From contig JAUXSE010000024.1 of the NCBI GenBank assembly GCA_030681515.1, positions 1 to 64,000 of the forward strand: DNA of 64,000 nt, in the 5' to 3' direction. Of the stretch, positions 8,499 through 15,862 are shown piece after piece. The first letter of the stretch is position 1. Every line of letters starts with the position of its first letter. Made by a program: the position numbers and the translations under genes. Under the pieces are notes generated by a model. The model was not told where the DNA came from, ran no database searches, and worked only from the letters and a program-made list of their open reading frames with translations. The stretch comes from Geothrix sp. Lineage in GTDB: Bacteria; Acidobacteriota; Holophagae; Holophagales; Holophagaceae.

Positions 8499-9032
8499 TT
8501 ACCTTTCCCTCAGAGTCCCTTCGACCGCGCTGGCTTCCCGGTGGGTGAGGTACAGCCGCAGGTCGAACTCCAGCTGGAAGTAGTCCGGCGCCATGTGGGT
8601 GCAGAGCTGGTAGAAAGCTTTGTTATGTTCACGTTCCTTCAGGTGGGCCAGTTCATGCACCAGGATCATCTTCAGGAAGGAGGCGGGGGCGTCCCGGAAC
8701 ATCGAGGCCACGCGGATCTCCCGGCTGGCCTTGAGGCGGCTGCCCTGCACCCTGGATACCGACGTGAGCGTGCCCAGGGCATGGCTAAGCAGCTGGAGCC
8801 TGGGGTCGTACATCACCTTGTTCAGGGGCGCCGTGTTCCTCATGAAGCGGTCCTTCAGCGCCACGGCAGCCTGGAACAGGGCCTTGTCGTTGCGCGCCTC
8901 GTGTGCCTCCCCGTAGCGACTGGCGAGGTAGGACCCCAGCTGATCCTGGGCCAGCAGTTCGCGCACCCGGGCCTGCACGGCCGGGCTGTAGCCCTCCAGG
9001 TAGGGCAGGGGCGTGGCGGTCGAAGGGTTCAT
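8499..9032 (-). CDS. YgjP-like zinc metallopeptidase (DUF45 family)
   Basis: The 177-residue protein carries a gluzincin-type HELAH motif at about 126-130 with a third histidine at about 136 (KEREHNKAF), the arrangement seen in YgjP/DUF45 and SprT-like metallopeptidases. The upstream region (RLKASREIRVASMFRDAP) matches the strand order before the active-site helix. No signal peptide is visible, so it is probably cytoplasmic. Its start overlaps the stop of the CvfB gene by four bases, so the two are translated together. Substrate unknown. Confidence 0.8.
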   Translation of the reverse strand: MNPSTATPLPYLEGYSPAVQARVRELLAQDQLGSYLASRYGEAHEARNDKALFQAAVALKDRFMRNTAPLNKVMYDPRLQLLSHALGTLTSVSRVQGSRLKASREIRVASMFRDAPASFLKMILVHELAHLKEREHNKAFYQLCTHMAPDYFQLEFDLRLYLTHREASAVEGTLRER

Positions 9033-9877
9033 GGCGTCTTGAGCAGCCGGATGCCGTCGGCCTCAATGGTGATGCGCCGGGCCTTGTAGAGGGCGCCGAG
9101 GGTCTGCTTGAAGACCTTCTTACTGATGCCGAACAGGGCGTAGATCTGCTCCGGGGCGCTCTTGTCCGTCGCGGGCAGGAAGCCCCCGCGGCGCTTCAGG
9201 GTGTCGAGCAGGGCCTGGGCCACGGTGCCGACCTTGGCGTAGCCCGGCGCGCTCAACGAGAGGCTCAGCTTGAGGTCGGCGCGGGGCGCCTTCACCCAGC
9301 CCTCTTTCGTTTCGCCCCGGCTGACCTTGCAGAACAGGTCGCTGTCGTGAACCATGCCCCAGGTGCGGTGGTTGACGATGACGCGCAGGCCCAGGTCCGT
9401 GCGGTCCCCGATCACCAGGCTGACCTTGTCCCCCTCCCGGAAACCCTCGGCCTCGTCCACCAGGAAGTCCGATAGGCGCGTCGAGGCGGCCAGGTGGCCC
9501 GCTTCATCCGAGAAGAGGAACACCAGCACCTTGTTCCCCGGCTTCACCAGGCGCCGCGCCTCGTGCTTCACCTCCTTCCAGGGCATGAACAGGGGTTTGG
9601 GCAGGCCCCAGTCCAGGTAGGCCCCGGCGGGGTTCACGGACACCACCTTCAGGAAGGCCACCTCGCCCCCCAGGGCCAGGGGCGGGCGCAGGCTGGCCAC
9701 CAGGCGGCCTTCGTCCTCCCGGTAGGCGAAGACCTGCAGCACCTGGCCGAGTTCCAGGCCCGGGGGCACCTGCTCCAGGGGCAGCAGGATCGGCCCCTCG
9801 GGACCGCCATCCAGAAACGCGCCCTCCGGCCCCAGGCGCAGGACCTTCAGATCGTTCAGGGTGCCGAGGGTGGCCAA
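9029..9877 (-). CDS. cvfB: CvfB-like S1-domain RNA-binding protein
   Basis: This 282-residue protein looks like CvfB: tandem S1-type OB folds (about 5-60 and 65-130; GAFLDGGPEGPILLPLEQVP and GAYLDWGLPKPLFMPWKEV are parallel strands of the repeat), a third S1-like region (DLGLRVIVNHRTWGMVHDSDLF), and a C-terminal winged-helix domain (QIYALFGISKKVFKQTLGAL). CvfB proteins bind RNA and influence virulence or stress gene expression in Firmicutes; here the role is unknown. It is the first gene of a two-gene overlapping operon with the metallopeptidase. Confidence 0.85.
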   Translation of the reverse strand: MATLGTLNDLKVLRLGPEGAFLDGGPEGPILLPLEQVPPGLELGQVLQVFAYREDEGRLVASLRPPLALGGEVAFLKVVSVNPAGAYLDWGLPKPLFMPWKEVKHEARRLVKPGNKVLVFLFSDEAGHLAASTRLSDFLVDEAEGFREGDKVSLVIGDRTDLGLRVIVNHRTWGMVHDSDLFCKVSRGETKEGWVKAPRADLKLSLSLSAPGYAKVGTVAQALLDTLKRRGGFLPATDKSAPEQIYALFGISKKVFKQTLGALYKARRITIEADGIRLLKTP

Positions 9878-10375
9878 GCTAAGTCTCCTGAAAATTTACG
9901 AAAAGAAGTGGAACCGCAAATGTCGCAGGTAAAAGCTTTGGGTCCACAGATTCCACCGATTTCCACAGAGTAGAGACAAGGCACCGATGTGTGTGGGGTG
10001 GCCGTTCATCAGTATGGCCTCCATGGGATGCGACCGCGCAGAGCCGCCGTTGGAGGACCCTTGCATGGGCGAGCGGGGGCCCATCTGTACTACTAACCTG
10101 CAACTTCAGCGCATCCTGCATAGAAAATGCTCCAGGCCCAGGACCATGCAGTTGTTATCTTCCTCACCGTTTCTCACTGTTCCTCACCGGTCGACCTTTC
10201 ATTTTCTCCGGAAGAGACACCGAGAAAAATCAAAGAAAGAAGGACCGGTGAGGAACGGAGAGGAACAGTGAGAATAGCCATGCGGCGGGATTCTCCAGGA
10301 ATCGAGCGCTTTCCCCATGATTCAGCGCGGCCACCGAAAGGACCGGTTTGCTGGTGACCCTGGCCGCGCCGACGT
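9878..10375. other. Non-coding intergenic region with repeat phrases
   Basis: About 500 bases without a credible gene. It is less GC-rich than its surroundings. Two kinds of structure are visible: a stretch at about 9903-9965 built of short phrases (GGAACCGC, then TCCACAGAT-like 9-10-base units), and an inverted pair of decamer repeat clusters at 10161-10274. Short open frames here have no recognisable product. Confidence 0.6.
10161..10274. repeat. Inverted clusters of decamer repeats
   Basis: Three tandem 10-base units (TCCTCACCGT, TTCTCACTGT, TCCTCACCGG; 10161-10190) are followed about 50 bases later by the reverse-complement type (ACCGGTGAGG, AACGGAGAGG, AACAGTGAGA; 10244-10273). The arms could pair into a long imperfect hairpin, with one unit looped out. 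Confidence 0.7.
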
Positions 10376-10975
10376 TTAGATGGGCCAGATGGACACGAGC
10401 ACCAGGGGGGTGGTGCCGAAGGATGCGCGAACGCCCAGTTTCGCACCGGGGGCCTCGGTCGCGGCTGGGGAATTCCCAAGCCGGAGGCATTCCCGGGGCT
10501 CGAGCTCCACCCCAAGGGGATCCACTCGGACGGGCCCCCAGGGCGCGAAGAGCAGGGTGGTGGGGGCCACAGTGAAGGCGGTGGCGTCCGTTCCCAGATT
10601 GAGCCATTCGAGCGTGACCTTCACCCGGCCAGGGTCGCTGATGACTCCGAAATCCACGCAGGGACCCTGGATGAGGGCGGCGTTCACGGTGTCATCCCCG
10701 GAAAAGGCCACCACCTGCCCCGGGTGTTTCAGCCGCTGGCGCCCCTGACCGTCGATGTCCAGGATGAGCCCCGAGCCTTCCAGCAGGGTCAGCAGACGCG
10801 CCCGGCCCGGAAAGTGGGAGAAGGGCCCCGAGGCTTCCACCTGCGCCGAGCTCACCCGCCACAGAAACGGATCCGAAAGGCTCGCCCCCGCTGGCTCAAT
10901 GGCGATCTCGGTGGTGCTGCCACCCCCATCCTTCCAGGGCATGATGCGGTAATCAGAGGGGCGGAGGTGCAGCAT
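10376..10975 (-). CDS. HutD/Ves family cupin protein
   Basis: The 199-residue product matches the HutD/Ves family: MPWKDGGGSTTEIAIEP near the N-terminus, FLWRVSSAQVEASGPFSHFPGRARLLTLLEGSG, and a second cupin-like half ending in FGTTPLVLVSIWPI. HutD is linked to histidine utilisation regulation and Ves to cold-inducible expression in E. coli. The molecular activity is not settled. No hut genes are nearby. It is divergent from the SPOR-NlpC/P60 gene across about 130 bp. Confidence 0.85.
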   Translation of the reverse strand: MLHLRPSDYRIMPWKDGGGSTTEIAIEPAGASLSDPFLWRVSSAQVEASGPFSHFPGRARLLTLLEGSGLILDIDGQGRQRLKHPGQVVAFSGDDTVNAALIQGPCVDFGVISDPGRVKVTLEWLNLGTDATAFTVAPTTLLFAPWGPVRVDPLGVELEPRECLRLGNSPAATEAPGAKLGVRASFGTTPLVLVSIWPI

Positions 10976-11106
10976 GGAGACAGCTTCTCATGGGCCGCCG
11001 GGAGGAGGGCGGGTCGGGACAGGGCACTCCGGGATGATGCTGTGATCCCCGAATGCCTGGCGGGGAGTTGACCGACTGAACCGGACCCCGCTGATAGGAT
11101 TTCCGC

Positions 11107-11904
11107 ATGTGCTTCTTCGAGGTCATGCCGCGTGTGAGGCTGGCTCCCATAGTGGTGGTGGCCCTTCTGCTGATCCCCGCCTGCTCCCGGGCGCCGCGAC
11201 CGATCCCGGAGCGGCGGGCCTCGAGGCCATCCCAAGCCAAAGCCCTTCCGCGGTTGGGCTTCACCCTCCAGGCCGGGGCCTTCGCGAAGGTGGAGAACGC
11301 GGCGCGGTTTTCGGAATCGCTTCAGGCCCAGGGGCTGGAGGCGGCCTACTACGCCTCGGGAGATGGGCTCTACCGGGTGCGCTTCGGGGATTTCGCCACG
11401 AAGGAGACGGCCCGGGCCAAGGGGGAAACCCTGAAGTCTGGTGGGGTGATCGAGGCCTTCTGGGTGGTGGCGCCGGACGGATCGGCCCCGGGGGCCTCCG
11501 GCCGGATCCGGCCGCGGCCCACGGACGAAGGCGGCCTGCGGGCCAGCCTGGTGGATACGGCCCGGGGCTACCTGGGCGTGCCCTACCTCTTCGGCGGCAC
11601 CACGGAGCGGGGCTTCGACTGCAGCGGCCTCACGGGGGCCGTGTACCGGCTGAACGGGCTGAGGTTGCCGCGCTCCTCCCAGGCCCAGTTCGAGGCGGGC
11701 GGACCCGTGGATCTGGAGGAGATCCGGGCCGGGGACCTCCTCTTTTTCGCCACCGGGGGCCGGGGCCGGGTGAGCCATGTGGGGGTGTATGTGGGGCAGG
11801 GGGCCTTCATCCACGCCCCCCGGCCGGGGCAGGGCATCCGCCAGGACGAGATTTCCGACCGCTACTATCAGAAGGCCTTCGTGGGGGCCCGGACCTATCT
11901 GTAG
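11107..11904 (+). CDS. SPOR-domain NlpC/P60 lipoprotein (peptidoglycan endopeptidase)
   Basis: The 265-residue protein has a lipobox (LLLIPAC near residue 26), a SPOR domain (about 50-125; GFTLQAGAFAKVENAARFSESL, LYRVRFGDF) that binds denuded glycan strands, and a C-terminal NlpC/P60 cysteine peptidase (about 145-265). The catalytic cysteine is in FDCSGL (about residue 172), the histidine in RVSHVGVYVG, and the third polar residue is the histidine of FIHAPRPG. Such enzymes cut the D-Glu-mDAP bond at the septum. The first ATG has AGGA at suitable spacing; an ATG six codons later is an alternative. Confidence 0.88.
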   Translation: MCFFEVMPRVRLAPIVVVALLLIPACSRAPRPIPERRASRPSQAKALPRLGFTLQAGAFAKVENAARFSESLQAQGLEAAYYASGDGLYRVRFGDFATKETARAKGETLKSGGVIEAFWVVAPDGSAPGASGRIRPRPTDEGGLRASLVDTARGYLGVPYLFGGTTERGFDCSGLTGAVYRLNGLRLPRSSQAQFEAGGPVDLEEIRAGDLLFFATGGRGRVSHVGVYVGQGAFIHAPRPGQGIRQDEISDRYYQKAFVGARTYL

Positions 11905-12118
11905 CCTCACGTCCGTTCTTTGGGGGTCCGGGGAACCCCCGCAATCCGGGTCCGGGGGGGTCATTTGCAGTGGACTGTCAATATTTGTTGAAAATTGAAT
12001 GCAGAAATGCCCTAGACTATGAATTGCCCGTCAATCGTACGGGTAGAAAAAAGCATTGCCACCTCGCCTGGAAGGGACAATGCATCTGTATCCAGGACGA
12101 AAAAAGCAGGAAGACATC
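11905..12118 (+). promoter_or_regulatory. Promoter and long 5' leader of the cold-shock gene
   Basis: A possible promoter is TTGAAA (11988-11993) with TAGACT (12013-12018); the 19-base spacing is slightly long. It would give a leader of roughly 100 bases before the csp ATG, as is usual for cold-shock genes whose leader acts as a thermosensor. The region is AT-rich relative to its surroundings and contains no gene. Confidence 0.4.
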
Positions 12119-12322
12119 ATGGCTCAAGGCACCGTCAAGTGGTTCAACGCCGAAAAGGGTTTCGGATTCATCACCCCCGATGACGGAGGTGCGGACCTGT
12201 TCGTGCACCACTCCGCGATCGAAACCACGGGTTTCCGCACCCTGGACGAGAATCAGCGGGTCAGCTTCCAGGTGGGTCAGGGCCAGAAGGGCCCCCAGGC
12301 GACCAACGTTCAGAAGATCTAG
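12119..12322 (+). CDS. Cold-shock protein (CspA family)
   Basis: The 67-residue product is a single cold-shock domain with both RNA-binding motifs: KGFGFIT (RNP1) and LFVHHSAI (RNP2), after the canonical start [11 protein letters not shown]. It binds single-stranded nucleic acids and melts RNA structure, in cold or in routine growth. The start is the ATG before AQGTVKW, 63 bases inside a longer open frame. A strong rho-independent terminator follows 22 bases after the stop, so the gene is monocistronic. Confidence 0.95.
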   Translation: MAQGTVKWFNAEKGFGFITPDDGGADLFVHHSAIETTGFRTLDENQRVSFQVGQGQKGPQATNVQKI

Positions 12323-12344
12323 TCTCTGACGTCCCACCCCCAAG

Positions 12345-12371
12345 GCGGCCTCCTCGCGGAGGCCGCTTTTT
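12345..12371 (+). terminator. Rho-independent terminator of the csp gene
   Basis: GCGGCCTC pairs with GAGGCCGC around a six-base loop and is followed by TTTTT. This is one of the few canonical U-tract terminators in the window. Confidence 0.85.
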
Positions 12372-12477
12372 CGTGTTGTCTGGCGCCCATTCGGCGAAAC
12401 CGGATCGGCGCCAGGTTCTGGCACCCATTTGGCGCTACCCCCCTTGTCCCAGCCGCTGGCTGGGCGAGAGGTGCCCA

Positions 12478-13221
12478 ATGGATCCTGGATACTATGTCGC
12501 CGCCGGCAGCCTGAAGGCCCGGGCCTTTCAGCTGGAGGTGGTGGCGAACAACCTGGCGAACGCGGCCACGGTGGGCTATAAGCCCGACCAGCCCTTTTTT
12601 GCCGTATTCAACAAGGCCGCGGGCAGCGGGCGGAAGCTGCCACTGAGTGGCTATCTGAACGATGGCGTGGTGTTCGGCGAAACCGGCGTGATCACCGGGC
12701 AGGGCGCCCTCCGGGCCACGGGCCGGCCGCTGGATGTGGCCATCGAGGGCAACGCCTTCCTGAGTGTCCGCACCCCCGCCGGGGACCGCGTGACCCGGGA
12801 CGGGCGCCTCCAGATGGGCCAGGATGGACAGCTCCAGGCCATGGACGGCAGTCCCCTGCTCGGCAAAAATGGCCAGCCCATCACCGTGGATCCCAAGAAG
12901 GGGAATGTGTCCATCACGGCCGATGGCACCGTCCAGCAGAAGGATCAGGTGCTGGGCCAGCTGGATCTGAAAGCCTTCGAAAAACCCGGCGCCCTCAAGC
13001 GCATGGGCGCCCTCCGCTTCGATCCCACCGGCGCGGCCGCGGCCCCGGTGAAGGGCACGGTCACCCAGGGCCACCTGGAGCAGAGCGCCGTGGACACGGC
13101 CTCCACCATGGTCGAGATGATCCGCCTGAACCGGCTCTTCGAGCTGAGCCTGAAGGTGGCCTCGACCCTTTCGAACGATCTGGATTCGCGCTCCATCAAC
13201 GATGTGGCGATCACCCGCTAG
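12478..13221 (+). CDS. flgF: Flagellar basal-body rod protein FlgF
   Basis: The 247-residue protein has the N-terminal rod/hook motif (LEVVANNLANAATVGYKPD), the central DVAIEGNAFLSVRTPAGDRVTRDGRL region and the C-terminal SAVDTASTMVEMIRLNRLFELSLKV helix typical of FlgF proximal-rod proteins. The start follows AGAGGTG. It is the first gene of a flgF-flgG-flgA group and is exported by the flagellar type III apparatus. A heptameric repeat array begins at its stop codon and fills the gap to flgG. Confidence 0.9.
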   Translation: MDPGYYVAAGSLKARAFQLEVVANNLANAATVGYKPDQPFFAVFNKAAGSGRKLPLSGYLNDGVVFGETGVITGQGALRATGRPLDVAIEGNAFLSVRTPAGDRVTRDGRLQMGQDGQLQAMDGSPLLGKNGQPITVDPKKGNVSITADGTVQQKDQVLGQLDLKAFEKPGALKRMGALRFDPTGAAAAPVKGTVTQGHLEQSAVDTASTMVEMIRLNRLFELSLKVASTLSNDLDSRSINDVAITR

Positions 13222-13283
13222 TCCTCGGTCTTCAGTCTTCAGTCTTCAGTCTTCAGTCTTCGGTCTTCAGTCTTCGGTCTTCA
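13221..13283 (+). repeat. Heptamer tandem repeat array (GTCTTCA/G, nine units)
   Basis: Nine consecutive 7-base units run from the last base of the flgF stop codon: one GTCCTCG, then GTCTTCA with GTCTTCG variants. The array fills nearly all of the flgF-flgG spacer, ending about 11 bases before the flgG ribosome binding site. A second, different heptamer array lies at 25129. Confidence 0.95.
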
Positions 13284-13305
13284 GTGGATGAATCGGGAGG
13301 TTCTC

Positions 13306-14094
13306 ATGATGCGTGCGATGTGGTCGGCGGCGGCGGGCATGAATGTCCAGCAGTACAACATGGACACCATTTCCAATAACCTGGCGAATGTGAACACCAC
13401 CGGTTACAAGAAGGCCCGGGCGGAGTTCCAGGATCTGCTCTACCAGACCGTGAACCTGGCGGGCACGAATTCCAGCACCAGCACCTCGATTCCCGCGGGC
13501 ATCCAGCTGGGCCACGGCGCCAAGCTGCAGAGCCTCATGCGCCAGTACTCCACGGGCAATCTGCGGCAGACGGCGAACCGCTTCGACATGGCCATCGAGG
13601 GCGACGGCTTCTTCCGCGTCACCCAGCCGGACGGCACCCTGGCCTACACCCGCGATGGCGGCTTCACCACGGATCAGAACGGCGCCCTGGTGAACTCGGC
13701 GGGCTACGCGCTGGATCCCCAGATCACCATTCCCCAGGACGCCCTGAGCGTGACCATCGCGCCGGACGGCACCGTGAGCGTCACCCAGCCCGGCCAAACC
13801 CAGCCCCAGCAGATCGGCCAGATCAGCCTGTCCCATTTCATCAACCCCACGGGCCTGAACCAGCTGGGCCGCAACCTGGTGCAGCCCACCCTGGCCAGCG
13901 GCGAGGCCATTGACGGCACGCCGGGCGCGGACGGACTGGGCACCATCAGCCAGGGCTTCCTGGAGGTCTCCAATGTGGATGTGGCGGAGGAGATGGTGAA
14001 CATGATCATCGGCCAGCGGGCCTACGAGGCGAACTCGAAGACCATCAAGACCGTGGACGATATGCTCAGCCTGCTCAACAACCTCAAGCGCTAG
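13306..14094 (+). CDS. flgG: Flagellar basal-body rod protein FlgG (distal rod)
   Basis: The 262-residue product is a typical FlgG: MDTISNNLANVNTTGYKKARAEFQDL in the N-terminal helix (two pieces), GDGFFRVTQPDGTLAYTRDG in the core, and VDVAEEMVNMIIGQRAYEANSKTIKT at the C-terminus. GGGAGG lies at good spacing before the ATG at 13306; a further ATG 18 bases upstream is in frame but overlaps the ribosome binding site. FlgG forms the distal rod between proximal rod and hook. Confidence 0.93.
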   Translation: MMRAMWSAAAGMNVQQYNMDTISNNLANVNTTGYKKARAEFQDLLYQTVNLAGTNSSTSTSIPAGIQLGHGAKLQSLMRQYSTGNLRQTANRFDMAIEGDGFFRVTQPDGTLAYTRDGGFTTDQNGALVNSAGYALDPQITIPQDALSVTIAPDGTVSVTQPGQTQPQQIGQISLSHFINPTGLNQLGRNLVQPTLASGEAIDGTPGADGLGTISQGFLEVSNVDVAEEMVNMIIGQRAYEANSKTIKTVDDMLSLLNNLKR

Positions 14095-14098
14095 CTCC

Positions 14099-14776
14099 AT
14101 GCGCCCCGCTGCTCTGCTCCTGATCCCGCCTGCGCTGCTGGCCCAGGCGCAGGTATCCCCCGCCGAGCGCCTGGCCGACGCGGCCCTGGCCTTCGCGCAG
14201 TCCGAGGCGGCGAAGCTGGGTGGCGAGCACCGCTTCAAGGTGGCCCAGCCCCCCCGGGTGCCCGCGACGCGGCCAGGCAAGCTCAGTTTCGAGGCCTCCC
14301 ATCTGAGCAAACGCGAACCCATGGGGCGCTTCTTCGTGGTGGTGGCCCTCAAGGTGGACGGCGAAAAGGTGGGCATGGCCCGGGTGGATCTGGAAGGCAG
14401 TTGGGTGGGCACGGTGCTGCGCGCCAAGGGCGACCTGGTCCGCAAGACGGAGCTATCCGCCAGCCAGGTGGAGCCCAGCCCCTTTGACGGCGTGCCGCCG
14501 GAGGGCGCCCTGACGGAGATCCCCGAGGGCCAGCGCCTCATGCGTTCCGTGGTTGCGGGGAAGATCCTGACCCGGGGCGACCTGGAAGCCATCCCCCTGG
14601 TGCAATCCGGCGACAAGGTGCGCCTGACGGCCAGCCACGAGACCCTGACCATCAGCCTGGATACCACGGCTCGCAGCCGGGCCGGGCTGGGGGACCGCGT
14701 GCGCCTGGAGGCCCCGGGCGCCCGCCGCCAGGTCACGGCCATCGTCACCGGCCCCGGCGCGGCCCGGCTCCAGTAG
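14099..14776 (+). CDS. flgA: Flagellar P-ring formation chaperone FlgA
   Basis: The 225-residue protein has a signal peptide (ALLLIPPALLAQAQ) and a C-terminal SAF domain (about 125-225; SAGKILTRGDLEAIPLVQSGDKVRL-type order with a VVAGKILTRGDL start). FlgA is the periplasmic chaperone for P-ring assembly by FlgI. It follows flgG by four bases. The usual next genes, flgH and flgI, are not here; a DUF1292 gene follows instead, so the L/P-ring genes must be elsewhere or absent. Confidence 0.88.
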   Translation: MRPAALLLIPPALLAQAQVSPAERLADAALAFAQSEAAKLGGEHRFKVAQPPRVPATRPGKLSFEASHLSKREPMGRFFVVVALKVDGEKVGMARVDLEGSWVGTVLRAKGDLVRKTELSASQVEPSPFDGVPPEGALTEIPEGQRLMRSVVAGKILTRGDLEAIPLVQSGDKVRLTASHETLTISLDTTARSRAGLGDRVRLEAPGARRQVTAIVTGPGAARLQ

Positions 14777-14851
14777 ACGCGAGTCACAGGATCTTCCCTT
14801 GGCCGGAAAGGCGTTCGACCTTATTCTTGTCCCTTGCGCAAGGAGGAGCCC

Positions 14852-15199
14852 ATGGCTCACGAGGGTCACGAACACGGACCGGACTGCAACCACGAACACG
14901 ATGATTCCTTTGAAATCGAAGTCGTCGAACTCGAAGACGAGAACGGCGAAAAGGAGGAGTTCGCGATCCTGGAAGAGCTCGAGTTCGAGGGCCGCAACTT
15001 CGCCATCCTGGCGCCCCTGGCCGAGCTGCAGGCCCAGGAGGAAGGCACCGCGGATCCCGAGGAGGGCCTGAGCCTGGAGATCTTCGAGGTCAAGGACGAG
15101 ATGTTCACCCCCCTGGAAGACGAGGAACTGTCCGAGCGCCTCATGAAGCACCTCGATGAGCAGGAAGCCAAGCTCAAGGCCGAGGAAGAGAAGGACTGA
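14852..15199 (+). CDS. DUF1292 family acidic protein
   Basis: This 115-residue, strongly acidic protein begins with a His-rich stretch (AHEGHEHGPDCNHEHDD) and then has the DUF1292 pattern (FEIEVVELEDENGEKEEFAI, NFAILAPLAELQ). The His-rich start could bind metal. DUF1292 (YrzB-like) proteins are of unknown function. AGGAGG precedes the ATG at good spacing. It is separated from flgA by 75 bases that could contain its own promoter and is followed by a very strong hairpin. Confidence 0.8.
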   Translation: MAHEGHEHGPDCNHEHDDSFEIEVVELEDENGEKEEFAILEELEFEGRNFAILAPLAELQAQEEGTADPEEGLSLEIFEVKDEMFTPLEDEELSERLMKHLDEQEAKLKAEEEKD

Positions 15200-15212
15200 G
15201 CCGCCCGGGTGG

Positions 15213-15246
15213 CGCAGAACGGCCCCCGACTGGGGGCCGTTCTGCG
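15213..15246 (+). terminator. Perfect 15-bp hairpin after the DUF1292 gene
   Basis: CGCAGAACGGCCCCC and GGGGGCCGTTCTGCG flank a GACT loop, starting 14 bases past the stop codon. No T tract follows. It resembles several other perfect hairpins after genes in this window and probably marks transcript ends. Confidence 0.6.
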
Positions 15247-15299
15247 TGAGGGCTGGTGCGGTGGGCCGCGCACGCCGGAGTAGCAGAACCCACCGAGGG

Positions 15300-15500
15300 T
15301 CAAGGCCAGCGCAGTCCAGTCTGGGTCAGCAGCGCATGGAATAGGCCCGCCTTCAGCGGCATCCCGCTGTGGACAGGGATGGTCAAAAGGGCCATGACGC
15401 CTGGCTTTTTGTAGATGTGGTGACTGCCCTTGATCCGGGCCAGAATCCAACCATTGCGCTCAAGGAAAGCGCAGAATTCCCTCCCGGTCGGGGGCGTCAC
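15300..15500 (-). CDS. hicA: HicA-type mRNA interferase toxin
   Basis: The 66-residue product has the HicA/YcfA double-stranded RNA-binding fold pattern: GREFCAFLERNGWILARIKGSHHIYKKPG with the catalytic histidine in GSHHIY, then LLTIPVHSGMPLKAGLFHALL. HicA toxins cleave mRNA when freed from HicB. The start overlaps the hicB stop by four bases. Gene order is antitoxin first, the reverse of the common hicA-hicB order. Confidence 0.88.
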   Translation of the reverse strand: MTPPTGREFCAFLERNGWILARIKGSHHIYKKPGVMALLTIPVHSGMPLKAGLFHALLTQTGLRWP

Positions 15501-15721
15501 AGAGAGAGTTCGAAGGCCTGGACCAAGGCGCCCTCATGGCTGGCCTCGATTTGTTCAAGCGCGAGGCCCTCTGCTGCCTCCAGCCAACCATGCGCAGCTT
15601 CCAGGATGTTCGTCTTCACCTGGTCGAGCGTTTCCCCTTCGGTCATGCAGCCGGGCAGGCCTGGGATCTCGGCCCAAAAGCCGCCTTCCTCTGCCTGATG
15701 GATGATCGCCTTGATGGTCAA
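15497..15721 (-). CDS. hicB: HicB-type antitoxin
   Basis: The 74-residue product has the HicB N-terminal degraded RNase H-like fold: KAIIHQAEEGGFWAEIPGLPG, then CMTEGETLDQVKTNILEAAHGWLEA. No C-terminal DNA-binding domain is visible (the protein ends after LEQIEASHEGALVQAFEL), so autoregulation may be weak or may need another factor. It shares a 141-bp divergent promoter region with the aconitase-family gene. Confidence 0.88.
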   Translation of the reverse strand: MTIKAIIHQAEEGGFWAEIPGLPGCMTEGETLDQVKTNILEAAHGWLEAAEGLALEQIEASHEGALVQAFELSL

Positions 15722-15862
15722 GAGGTACTCCTGTGGACCCAGAGTCTACAAGGAAGTATCGGGCCGGTGGGTGCAAGTGGCAAGCAAGCTCACCCTGAAG
15801 GAGACCGAGAGGCCCCCTCTGGTTGCTTCGGTCCCCGCCTGCGCCTGTCGTAACCTGGAAGG

